22,541 nucleotides of DNA from a virus: positions 1 through 22,541 of the IMG/VR virus record IMGVR_UViG_3300008448_000721, one strand, 5' to 3'. Position 1 is the stretch's first letter. Each line of letters begins with the position of its first letter. Shown here piece after piece: positions 14,039-21,239 of the stretch. Under the pieces are notes generated by a model. It searched no databases. It was not told where the DNA came from and was given only the letters and a program-made list of their open reading frames with translations. The position numbers were made by a program, and so were the translations under genes.

Positions 14039-14596
14039 CTAATAATTGTAACGATAAATGCCACGGGTTGGGAAACCATATTTTGGAATTGAACCTTTGA
14101 ATTTTTCTTGAGGAATTTCACCAAGCTCGGTACTGTTTTCTTCTTCTGGCGCTAGAAGTTCACGCTCTAAATCATCAATAAATTTTTTACGAATGCTGTA
14201 CTCTTGCTTATCTTTGTTTATAAAATTAGCAAGGTTTAGCAGGACAACGTCTAGCGGTTCCTCTTCGCCTTTTTTTTCTATAGCAAATTTGGCTTCAAGC
14301 GAACCGTGAATGTTACCACCAATTACGCTATCAGGGGTAACTACGCCCTGAATAACTAAGTGATTAAAAAGCTGATCTTGATCGGTGTAGACATCGTTGC
14401 TAAATTCGCCTTTTGGCATAGCAATTATTTTGCCCTTATCGGGAATAATAACGACATTCATATTTTGATGACCGGTAATAAGAATGCTACCGTCTAGGGT
14501 TTTACCCATTTGCAACTTAATTTTTTTAAATTGTTTTTGTTTGGCAACTACTTGCAAATCATCGATGTTGTTTACTACTTTTAACTGTAATGGCAT
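14039..14596 (-). CDS. Unknown protein between portal and protease genes, 185 aa
   Basis: A 185-aa protein I do not recognise. Residues about 20-110 alternate strands and turns (KIKLQMGKTLDGSILITGH, a VVIIPDKGKIIAMP stretch, a VIQGVVTPDSVIGGNIHGSL stretch), suggesting a compact beta domain. It continues into a charged helix (EYSIRKKFIDDLERELL) and a Gly/Tyr-rich end (YGFPTRGIYRYNY). It has no signal peptide, TM segment or shared tag. It overlaps the 274-aa gene's stop as TAATG and is likely co-translated with it. Position in the block between gp20 and gp21 suggests a prohead core or assembly factor. Confidence 0.75.
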   Translation of the reverse strand: MPLQLKVVNNIDDLQVVAKQKQFKKIKLQMGKTLDGSILITGHQNMNVVIIPDKGKIIAMPKGEFSNDVYTDQDQLFNHLVIQGVVTPDSVIGGNIHGSLEAKFAIEKKGEEEPLDVVLLNLANFINKDKQEYSIRKKFIDDLERELLAPEEENSTELGEIPQEKFKGSIPKYGFPTRGIYRYNY

Positions 14597-15420
14597 TATT
14601 TTTGTACCTCAGAAACAAATTCTTGAATGTACATTATTTTCTTAATTAGTTCTTCGTTAATGTTGCTAACTTTTAAATTATTAAGAACTTTTTGTAGAGT
14701 TTTGGCATTTTGTAAAATTTCTGTATTGCCTTTTACTAATTCATTAGATAATGATTTAGAGACACTTTCTTTTAGCCTATCAATTTCTTCATTTAAATAA
14801 ACTTTTAATTCTACATCTTCTTCGGAATAATTTATAAATTTAGAAAGTAATTGCTTCTGCTCTGATAATAATTTATCACTATAGGTTTCATTGAAACGTT
14901 CAATAAAACGTTTAAGCGCTAGCGAATCAACGCGTTCTAAAATAACTTTTTTTTCTTTTGCTTCTGCTGTAATTGTTTCTAAAATTTCTTGTTCGAGCAA
15001 AATTTTTTGTTTTGGTTCAATGCTTTTGTTAAAAATTTGTGAAACAGAAGCTAAGGTTTTGTAATTTGGTACAAAATTATTAAAAACGTGTGGGCCAACA
15101 AATTTGTTAATTTTTGCAATTAGTTTACTTTGCTCATTAAAAATTTCTGTTTCGTTTAACTTTTCATGTTCAAGCTTAACTTGACTTAACAATTTTTCAG
15201 CTATGCCTTTAGGAAATTCTTTAGTAGCATAAAGTTGTTTATAAAGTGTTAGTTCCCTATCAAGCGGACCACCTTTTTTAAAATGCTCTTTGATAAGTAC
15301 AGAAATAGTTTTTTGTTTTGGTTTATCGCCTTCTACCGTTGCTTTTGTTAGTTCTTTAACAAGTGTTTCAAAAAGAAACGCAGTGTTGCGTTTTTTGTTA
15401 TGTTTAAATTTATTTTGCAT
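14596..15420 (-). CDS. Helical protein after the portal, possible core or assembly factor
   Basis: A 274-aa Lys/Glu-rich, almost fully helical protein. The N-terminus KHNKKRNTAFLFETLVKEL (6-24) is distinctive, and I believe similar proteins sit next to portal genes in other distant T4-like phages, though I cannot name the family. Helical blocks with heptad-like Leu spacing run through the rest (an LLEQEILETITAEAKEKKVI helix around 140-160 and long runs in 175-240). Its start overlaps the last 11 bases of the portal gene, implying translational coupling. A CTATTTAT lies inside the portal gene at 15528-15535, about 107 nt before this ATG. A scaffold or portal-associated core protein is a reasonable inference. 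Confidence 0.75.
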   Translation of the reverse strand: MQNKFKHNKKRNTAFLFETLVKELTKATVEGDKPKQKTISVLIKEHFKKGGPLDRELTLYKQLYATKEFPKGIAEKLLSQVKLEHEKLNETEIFNEQSKLIAKINKFVGPHVFNNFVPNYKTLASVSQIFNKSIEPKQKILLEQEILETITAEAKEKKVILERVDSLALKRFIERFNETYSDKLLSEQKQLLSKFINYSEEDVELKVYLNEEIDRLKESVSKSLSNELVKGNTEILQNAKTLQKVLNNLKVSNINEELIKKIMYIQEFVSEVQK

Positions 15421-17350
15421 TCTTTTTCTCCAAGCCCGCTAATAGAATTTTAATTTCTCTATTTGCTTCATGCAACTTACGTTCGTTTATATCTTCCTCT
15501 GGGCGTTCGCCTTCTAGATAAATAGTGTCCTCAAACAGGTTTGTTATGTTAGAAAATTGTTTATCATTTTTTAAAGTAGGGAAGAGGCTACGTTTATCGG
15601 TCCCCTGTTTGGAAAATTCACCTAAAGAGTGCCTTCTGCCTTTGACTTCCCTACGATCTGGTAAGCCGCGATCTTTCTTTTTTACATAATCATCCTTACG
15701 CTTGGCTGGTGGTGTGCCGCCTTCAACGTCAGGAACTACCAATAGACCCCCTTCTCCACCGCCTTCCGCCCCAGCTGCTTCGCTACCACCAGCTTCACCG
15801 CCAGCGGGAGGCGTTTCTCCGCCACCTGTTTCACCACCAAGACCGCCACCACCTTCCCCACCAAGACCAGCATCGGCTGCGCCAGTAGCTTCAGCACCAG
15901 CACCGGCTGCATTTGCACTACCCTCAAGTGACTTTTCATAAATTTTATCGTGATGAATTTCTCTTTGAATCTTTTTGTAGTCGTGATCAGAAAGCTTAAA
16001 GATGTTTTCGGCAATCCAGCGTTTACTGAAGAAACCTTCTTTTGCAGCACCAGCAATTTCAAACTTAGTTTTCCAGTGTTCGAGTTCTTGTAGCTCGCTA
16101 ATTTTTGAAGGGTTGTTTAATTCTAGTGAAAATTTAAGTAAATCTTCGTTGCGATAGCCAAGAGTAAAAAGATGAATAATTCCAATTTTTTCTAACTCGC
16201 TAATTATAACTTTTTGTAAACGTTGGATTGTGCGAGCAAAACGAATATCTTTTTGTGCTAGGGTGCTTTTATCTTCTTGTGTGCCTTCACCTTTAGAAAG
16301 ATAACTTTGTGGAATTTTTAAGGCGCTAAATAATTTATCGCGTAGATATTTCACGTCATCAATGTCACCAGTAAAATTCCCACCAGTAAGTGTGTCAATT
16401 TTTGTATTACTTTGTCCACGAACTGGAATGAAATAATCTTCATCAATGCTCATTGGGTTATAGCGAAGATCAACGCGGCCAGTGTTTGGATCAACAATCA
16501 TGTTACGCTTCATTTGATTTTGAATCTTTAGCATGAATTGCTCCATGTCTTCTGGAGCTATGTTTCCAACGTCGATATAAAATACACGACGGTCTGGAGC
16601 GCGAACGATGCGATAAGCCATCATAGCGTCTTCTAGCAGGTTTAGCTGACGCCAAATACGACGCGCTGGCTCAAGAACGCTTGTGCCGTAGGGCATGTAC
16701 TTATCTTGCCCACCAATGCGGAAGTGAGCAATTTGCCAATTTTCAAATGTAATACCGCCGCTATTCCATTGAAACTGCACGTAGTTTGGGTTTGTCTTAT
16801 CTTCGCCTTCAAGGCGTTCAATTTCTGGTGAAGGTAAGCCAATTACGCCTTTGACACCAAGCTGATCATCAAGATCAAGGTAAAGAAATAGATCGCCAAA
16901 CTTAATCATTGTTCGGCACCAACCAAAAAGGCTAAATTCAATATTTAGAACATCATAATAAAGCGTTTCAAGAATGCCTTTTATTTCTTGGTTAGGAGAT
17001 TTAACATGCAGCATCTTTGAAAGACCGCTGTAGGTGGTCATTTCATCTGCATAGATGTCCAACGCGCTTGCAATTTCAGGTGTAAATTCCATTTGATCAA
17101 AATCGCTATAACGCTCTGCACGAGTTTGATTAGCCATGATGTTGGCTTGAATTGCATCAAATGGGTTATAACTGGTCTTTTGGAATTGCTTACCGCTTGC
17201 GCTATTAAAATCAAATTTATTAAGCTGACGGCGCTTGAAACGCAGTTGTGCTTGCTGACGATAATTAATTAGCGGACCAGAGAAAAGTCGCGTTAAGCTT
17301 CTAAATAATTGTGAATCTTTATTTTTTATATTTTTTCGCTGATCTGCCAT
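15410..17350 (-). CDS. 20: Portal protein (gp20-like) with long Gly-rich tail
   Basis: A 646-aa protein that should form the dodecameric portal vertex, the prohead assembly start and DNA gateway. T4 gp20-type landmarks include an N-terminal YNPFDAIQANIMAN region, RYSDFDQMEFTPEIASALDI (80-99), SLFGWCRTMIKFGDLFLYLD (about 139-158), RRIWRQLNLLEDAMMAYRIV (near 231-250) and RAPDRRVFYIDVGN just after. A DKLFSALKIPQSYLSKGEGT segment follows further on. The core ends near 470, and T4 gp20 is 524 aa. The extra C-terminal part is a Gly/Ala/Glu low-complexity segment (about 476-546) followed by a basic then acidic tail. The gene starts four bases after the terminase stop, with GGGAT as ribosome site. 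Confidence 0.95.
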   Translation of the reverse strand: MADQRKNIKNKDSQLFRSLTRLFSGPLINYRQQAQLRFKRRQLNKFDFNSASGKQFQKTSYNPFDAIQANIMANQTRAERYSDFDQMEFTPEIASALDIYADEMTTYSGLSKMLHVKSPNQEIKGILETLYYDVLNIEFSLFGWCRTMIKFGDLFLYLDLDDQLGVKGVIGLPSPEIERLEGEDKTNPNYVQFQWNSGGITFENWQIAHFRIGGQDKYMPYGTSVLEPARRIWRQLNLLEDAMMAYRIVRAPDRRVFYIDVGNIAPEDMEQFMLKIQNQMKRNMIVDPNTGRVDLRYNPMSIDEDYFIPVRGQSNTKIDTLTGGNFTGDIDDVKYLRDKLFSALKIPQSYLSKGEGTQEDKSTLAQKDIRFARTIQRLQKVIISELEKIGIIHLFTLGYRNEDLLKFSLELNNPSKISELQELEHWKTKFEIAGAAKEGFFSKRWIAENIFKLSDHDYKKIQREIHHDKIYEKSLEGSANAAGAGAEATGAADAGLGGEGGGGLGGETGGGETPPAGGEAGGSEAAGAEGGGEGGLLVVPDVEGGTPPAKRKDDYVKKKDRGLPDRREVKGRRHSLGEFSKQGTDKRSLFPTLKNDKQFSNITNLFEDTIYLEGERPEEDINERKLHEANREIKILLAGLEKKNAK

Positions 17351-17353
17351 CTT

Positions 17354-18925
17354 TTATCCCTTAATTAACCACAAATAATCTTGGTACATTTTTTTAGTTG
17401 CAGTTTCTTGCACTTGCTTAAAGCTATTCATTCCGTTTATGCTAGTATTTAGTTGAGTGTTACTTTTACCCATAGTCGCTAGCAGCGCTTTTGTGTATTC
17501 TACATCTTTTTGATTGCCAATTAAAGCTGTGTCGCGCACCCAACATGCTATTGCAAGTGACATAACAAGATCGTCGTTATAGCCTTTTTGAGCTTCTGGA
17601 CGCCCATTAGACCAAATGAACTTTTCAAGTTCTCGCAGTGTTCGTGCTGAATTAATAATTAGTGATTTATTACGAATTAATTCATCAAGTTTAGCAATGA
17701 TGAGCGGACGTGTTTTAACTGATGTTGTAAAACCGGCTACAGCGCTGCTATTACCATAAGCTACGTTAGGCTCTATGTAATCATGATTTGTTTTAGACGA
17801 ATAATAGAGATTACGATAGCCATTACTAGCCAATTTTTGTGCTACCGTAAAACCAATGTTATTGTTTTCTACTACTAATAGCGCATGACCGTATTCTTTT
17901 CCAACCTGTTCTAACAAATTGACAAATTGATCTGGTTCCACTTTACCTTGGTACTCTGCAACTTGTTCCATAGTAGAAACATTAATAACATGAAAAACTG
18001 AATAGTCAGCACCATCGCCACGGGCAACGTCAGCGCATAAAATATACTTGCCTTGATGATTATAAGGTTTCCAAGTATGATAATTGCGGTCTACCCATGA
18101 TTTATGCTTTGGTTCGCTTACATTTTCACGAATCCGTTGCAGATCGTCTGGGTCTATTACGGTTTCGCCGCTTGCATTAAAAGAACAAAGATATTCTTGT
18201 GCTACTTCTCGCTTTGATAAGTTTTTAGTTTCATTGTTGAACCATTCTTTATCGTGGTCTGGGTGTACATCCCAAGGAAGATTCGTAGGGATAAATAGGT
18301 TTTGACCATTTTCCGCATCTTCGTATGTCTTGTGAAACCAGTTGCCTATGCCATTAGGTGATGAAAGCGCCACACAGCGACCACCAGTGGAAATAGTAGG
18401 ATAAAGCGCAGTCCAAATACTATCCATGTTATCAATGTGGGCAGCTTCGTCTACCACAAGAAGCGAAACAGCTTCGGAACGACCGGCATCCTCACTAGTA
18501 GCCACTGCTTTAATTTGTGAACCATTTGTCAACTCGAATGAATGCTTGTTATCTACTTTTACGGTAGCAATTTTAAGCCATTCTGGTACATTTCCAACAA
18601 TATATTTAACTTTTTTAACCATGTTGCTGGCTGTACTATACTTTGTAGCCATAACAAGCACGTTTTTTTCACGATAAAACAGTAATAACCAAGCAATATA
18701 GCCCGCACAGATGGTAGAGATACCAAGCTGGCGGGCTTTTACTATTACGTTAAAACGATGATCTCGGAATTTATCTAACAGGTCATCCTGAAAATTGTAG
18801 GTTTTGAAAGGGATCATCCCACGATCAGGATGTGAAATTTTAGCATAGTTCTTTAAAAAGTAAGATGGGTTCTTACCGCATTTAATAATTTCTTTCTTGA
18901 TCTCTTCGACGGTAAGTTCATCCAT
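17354..18925 (-). CDS. 17: Large terminase subunit (gp17-like)
   Basis: A 523-aa DNA-packaging motor with N-terminal ATPase and C-terminal RNase H-like nuclease. ATPase signs are the Walker A-like VKARQLGIST (62-71), Walker B LLVVDEA with D159 and E160, and the coupling motif SSPNG (188-192). The Walker A has Ile where T4 has Lys (RQLGKT). K63 at the start of the loop may supply the charge, as in other terminases with a shifted Lys. Nuclease residues are D299 in CADVARGDGADYS, E353 in VVENNNIG and D451/D452 in YNDDLVMSLA. The length is near T4 gp17 minus its extensions (610 aa). The portal gene follows at once, so packaging motor and portal are co-expressed. Confidence 0.97.
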   Translation of the reverse strand: MDELTVEEIKKEIIKCGKNPSYFLKNYAKISHPDRGMIPFKTYNFQDDLLDKFRDHRFNVIVKARQLGISTICAGYIAWLLLFYREKNVLVMATKYSTASNMVKKVKYIVGNVPEWLKIATVKVDNKHSFELTNGSQIKAVATSEDAGRSEAVSLLVVDEAAHIDNMDSIWTALYPTISTGGRCVALSSPNGIGNWFHKTYEDAENGQNLFIPTNLPWDVHPDHDKEWFNNETKNLSKREVAQEYLCSFNASGETVIDPDDLQRIRENVSEPKHKSWVDRNYHTWKPYNHQGKYILCADVARGDGADYSVFHVINVSTMEQVAEYQGKVEPDQFVNLLEQVGKEYGHALLVVENNNIGFTVAQKLASNGYRNLYYSSKTNHDYIEPNVAYGNSSAVAGFTTSVKTRPLIIAKLDELIRNKSLIINSARTLRELEKFIWSNGRPEAQKGYNDDLVMSLAIACWVRDTALIGNQKDVEYTKALLATMGKSNTQLNTSINGMNSFKQVQETATKKMYQDYLWLIKG

Positions 18926-18934
18926 GTGCCCACT

Positions 18935-19474
18935 CTATTTAATCTTTGTGCTTACGTTTTGTGGTTTTGTCTTGCCTTTTTCTAACTTTTTATAATAAGC
19001 ATCCATGCGTTCAAGGTTTTGTTTTGCTACTGTGTCTGGGGCTACGGCCATAACTTCCTTAAGATTAAGGACTTCATAACCCATAACAGCTTTAACCATA
19101 GCCTTTACGCGATTGCTAGTTTCTATTAGCACACTAATCTCGCCTACTTCTTTTAGACGAAGTTGTGAACCAGTTGCTTTACCAAATTGCTTAACAATAT
19201 AGCTTTTTACATCATTAATACGGCGTTCTACTTCTTTTTCAAACTTTTTCTGATGTAGTTCGCGGATTGGCTCAACGCTATGGTATTTAATAAGTAGCTT
19301 ATCGCCATGTAGGGCAATGCCAAAACCATCCATAACTTTTTGATCAACAATGGGTTGGTCTTCTCGCTTTAATCCAATCGAAACAATTTCGCCATTTTCG
19401 TCTATTGCCCCATGATGTTTATTGGCAACAGCCTCTGAAATTCCTTTAACAATATCATAAACGCTAAGTGCCAT
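18935..19474 (-). CDS. Unknown 179-aa protein before terminase; possible small-terminase position
   Basis: I chose the ATG at 19474, preceded by GGAG at good spacing; the longer frame needs a TTG. The protein begins MALSVYDIVKGISEAV, has a short beta region (GFGIALHGDKLLIKYHSV), then charged helices (FEKEVERRINDVKSYIVKQF) and a Lys-rich tail. I recognise no motif. In T4-like phages the small terminase (gp16) gene lies directly before gp17, and size and place fit, but I see no helix-turn-helix or other proof. The gene overlaps the zinc-ribbon gene by 11 bases and ends nine bases before the terminase start, consistent with one operon. Confidence 0.75.
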   Translation of the reverse strand: MALSVYDIVKGISEAVANKHHGAIDENGEIVSIGLKREDQPIVDQKVMDGFGIALHGDKLLIKYHSVEPIRELHQKKFEKEVERRINDVKSYIVKQFGKATGSQLRLKEVGEISVLIETSNRVKAMVKAVMGYEVLNLKEVMAVAPDTVAKQNLERMDAYYKKLEKGKTKPQNVSTKIK

Positions 19475-19859
19475 TTTTATGCTCCATTTTAGGACGCCAG
19501 CCATTCTTCCAGCGTTCTTCTCTGTCAACTATGTACTGGACGTAGCATCTATGACAGGTTCCAAACTTAGTAAAATAAACATCATCCTCACGATTGAACG
19601 AATAGCTGTCACAATAGTTGCAATGACGTTCTACATTTTTATTAATTAGTTTCTTTGCAATTAAAACACCTTCTATTTCAATTCTTTCCTGAGATGCTTC
19701 AAGTTTACTTTCTTTAATTTGTGCTTTTTTAACATCTTGCAAGTAGCCTTGCTCTTTGTCTGGGCACCATCCACTCTTTGGATTAATAATTGCTTCTGTG
19801 CCGTATTTTTCTGCTACACTTTTTTCTAGAGCTGCAAGATAATTTAAATCACGTTTCAT
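19464..19859 (-). CDS. Zinc-ribbon protein of unknown role
   Basis: A 131-aa protein with two Cys pairs, C80-x-x-C83 (HCNYCDSYSF) and C102-x-x-C105 (GTCHRCYVQYI), separated by 18 residues. This is the layout of a zinc ribbon. The N-terminal half is a charged helix. Aromatic and basic residues follow the ribbon (RWKNGWRPK), so nucleic-acid binding is plausible, but no named family is evident. It overlaps the preceding gene's end by four bases (ATGA-type junction) and the next gene by eleven, so it is tightly coupled to the membrane-protein set before it and the terminase operon after it. Confidence 0.75.
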   Translation of the reverse strand: MKRDLNYLAALEKSVAEKYGTEAIINPKSGWCPDKEQGYLQDVKKAQIKESKLEASQERIEIEGVLIAKKLINKNVERHCNYCDSYSFNREDDVYFTKFGTCHRCYVQYIVDREERWKNGWRPKMEHKNGT

Positions 19860-20317
19860 TTAGCCACCTGAACTGCTGCATAAAACATTGCAATAGAAGC
19901 TGCAAAACCAAGAACAAAACCACCAACTAGTTTCAAATCGCTCCATTTTTGTGCTGAACTTAGTTGATCTATTCTGTCCTGTTTAATTTTAAGCAAGTTT
20001 TCATACATTTCTTTGTTAATTGTTAGCTCTAGCTCTTTCTTTTTACTTACTGTTTCTAGTTCTAGCTGTATTTTTTTTATTTCTGTGTCTTTTACTACAG
20101 CCAATTCAGCAAGTTTAGCTTCTTGTTTAGCAATAACTTTTGAAAGAGCACCAGCATTAAAGAAAAAACCATCTTCTGGGGCTGCTTCACCTGTTTTAAG
20201 TTCAACAAAGTGATCTTCTTCGCCGTCGTGATCTATGTCTTCTGCGCGGGCAATAGGCATCCAGCCCGTCAGCAACGCCGACAGAGTAAGCAGAGCGAGC
20301 AACTTTTTAGCACTCAT
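19856..20317 (-). CDS. Signal peptide, coiled coil and C-terminal TM protein; spanin-like
   Basis: A 153-aa protein. Residues 1-25 form a classic signal peptide (Lys-Lys, then a Leu-rich core, then ARA before E26). Residues about 55-125 are a charged coiled coil, and 129-151 a TM segment (LKLVGGFVLGFAASIAMFYA). The mature protein would lie in the periplasm, anchored in the inner membrane by its C-terminus. Unimolecular spanins, which fuse envelope membranes at lysis, have this order but start with a lipobox Cys, absent here. DIDHDGEED (27-35) has the Asp-x-Asp-x-Asp-Gly spacing of calcium-binding loops. It follows the holin-like and KEA-coiled-coil genes, which suggests a lysis role; this is inference. 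Confidence 0.65.
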   Translation of the reverse strand: MSAKKLLALLTLSALLTGWMPIARAEDIDHDGEEDHFVELKTGEAAPEDGFFFNAGALSKVIAKQEAKLAELAVVKDTEIKKIQLELETVSKKKELELTINKEMYENLLKIKQDRIDQLSSAQKWSDLKLVGGFVLGFAASIAMFYAAVQVAK

Positions 20318-20712
20318 TATTTCTTGGGCCTACCTTTCTTTTTTTCACCGACACCTAGCTTATCGGCTACCTCTTTTTTAAACTTTTCTTTGTCTTTCTT
20401 TGCTAGTTCTTCTAGCTTTTTCTTGCTTTCTTCTTCGGTCTTCTTTACTTCTTCCAGTTTAGCCGCTTTTTCGGCTTCTAGAGCAGCCTCTTTGGCTTTC
20501 TTTTCTGCCTCTAGCTTTGCTGTTTCTTCTGCTAATTTAGCAGCAGCTTCTTCCTTGGCTTTAGTTTCTTTTTCAGCCTGTTCAGCACCTTGTAGTTCCT
20601 TGTCAATGTGTGCTTTCCAAGCAGCAGCACCAATTACAACACCGGCAACAACTACCCAAACCCATTTTTTAATTGTGAACATGACTTTTTTTACCACCTC
20701 TAGAAGATTCAT
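20317..20712 (-). CDS. N-terminal TM plus Lys/Glu/Ala coiled-coil protein; i-spanin-like
   Basis: A 131-aa protein with one N-terminal TM segment (about 17-31, WVWVVVAGVVIGAAA), then a long Lys/Glu/Ala coiled coil (about 38-115) and a basic tail KKKGRPKK. An N-terminal anchor with an extended coiled coil is the form of inner-membrane spanin subunits and of TolA-like rods. The GRPKK end resembles an AT-hook core, which would be odd in the periplasm, so the orientation is not certain. It starts directly after the holin-like stop (TAAATG) and overlaps the next start (TAATG). The function is inferred from topology and neighbours; low-complexity coiled coil makes homology weak evidence. Confidence 0.6.
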   Translation of the reverse strand: MNLLEVVKKVMFTIKKWVWVVVAGVVIGAAAWKAHIDKELQGAEQAEKETKAKEEAAAKLAEETAKLEAEKKAKEAALEAEKAAKLEEVKKTEEESKKKLEELAKKDKEKFKKEVADKLGVGEKKKGRPKK

Positions 20713-21009
20713 TTATTTACCCGCTCCTTTCCATTTCGCAGCTAAATCTGCGACACCTTGGATACCAATATAGCCTAATGAAATCCCCATCCACTCATCG
20801 GGCGTGATCTTACCAAAACCTAGAAATACTGTTGCTACAATCCAGACGAGCAGCTTGCGCGATAGGATTTTTTCTGATAACACATCAACCAGCCCAACGC
20901 CTTCTTTTTCAGCCTTGTTCATTTCTTCCTCTACTTCTTTTTTTATGTTTTCTAAGATGCTAATGCTAGCAACTTCTTGTGGTTTTATCTCTGGTTTGTC
21001 GTTAGCCAT
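20713..21009 (-). CDS. Holin-like small membrane protein
   Basis: A 98-aa protein with a charged helix (about 20-50) and two closely spaced TM segments, LLVWIVATVFLGFG (53-66) and WMGISLGYIGIQGVAD (73-88), divided by a short KITPDE turn. It ends in a basic AAKWKGAGK. The second segment with a Gly-Tyr-x-Gly-x-Gln-x-x-x-Asp pattern is one I associate with several phage holin families. Holins form the inner-membrane lesion that sets lysis time. The gene has an AGGAA ribosome site, and two further envelope-type genes follow without gaps. No endolysin is visible in this window. Other small phage membrane proteins remain possible. Confidence 0.62.
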   Translation of the reverse strand: MANDKPEIKPQEVASISILENIKKEVEEEMNKAEKEGVGLVDVLSEKILSRKLLVWIVATVFLGFGKITPDEWMGISLGYIGIQGVADLAAKWKGAGK

Positions 21010-21010
21010 T

Positions 21011-21229
21011 TTATTTTCCTATGTACCTTGCAGCTTCTTCTGGGAATAGTTTTGCCATCATTTCAAAAGCCATTTTGGCTTCTGATTTAATGTCCATGTT
21101 GCGACCAACTCCAACAGCAGAAAGTTTTTCTAAGAAACTTAGGATGTAATCTGCTTCGTTAGAAGCACCAGCCATTTCTTCTAACTCTTCCTTAATTAAG
21201 TGTTTTAGTGCTTGTTTAGATAACTTCAT
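21011..21229 (-). CDS. Tagged small protein, 72 aa, outside the head-core block
   Basis: I chose the ATG at 21229 because AAAGGAG lies five bases upstream; a longer frame would overlap gp46. The N-terminus MKLSKQALKHLIKEELEEM matches the tag of the proteins between gp20 and gp21 almost residue for residue, with LIKE at the same place. The remainder (about 20-72) is two acidic/basic helices (ADYILSFLEKLSAVG, then EAKMAFEMMAKLFPEEA). It lies between the recombination ATPase and the holin-like gene, about 8 kb from the other tagged genes. If the tag is a capsid-targeting signal, this is a further internal head protein. I recognise no known family. Confidence 0.78.
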   Translation of the reverse strand: MKLSKQALKHLIKEELEEMAGASNEADYILSFLEKLSAVGVGRNMDIKSEAKMAFEMMAKLFPEEAARYIGK

Positions 21230-21239
21230 GTTAACTCCT

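Noticed and set aside
15702-15941. Plus-strand Pro/Ser-rich 79-codon frame
   Set aside because: It is a mirror of the portal's Gly-rich coding repeat, with no independent evidence.
18291-18298. CTATTTAT inside the terminase gene (and the copy at 9361-9368)
   Set aside because: These are deep in coding sequence and hundreds of bases from the next start, so I did not list them as promoters.
19475-19528. Longer N-terminus for the 179-aa gene
   Set aside because: It would need a TTG start. The ATG at 19474 has a GGAG site at correct spacing.
20210-20773. Plus-strand 187-codon open frame
   Set aside because: It is antisense to the Lys/Glu/Ala coiled-coil gene, whose codon bias leaves the reverse frame open as Phe/Ser-rich sequence. 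It has no ribosome site and opposes all other genes.
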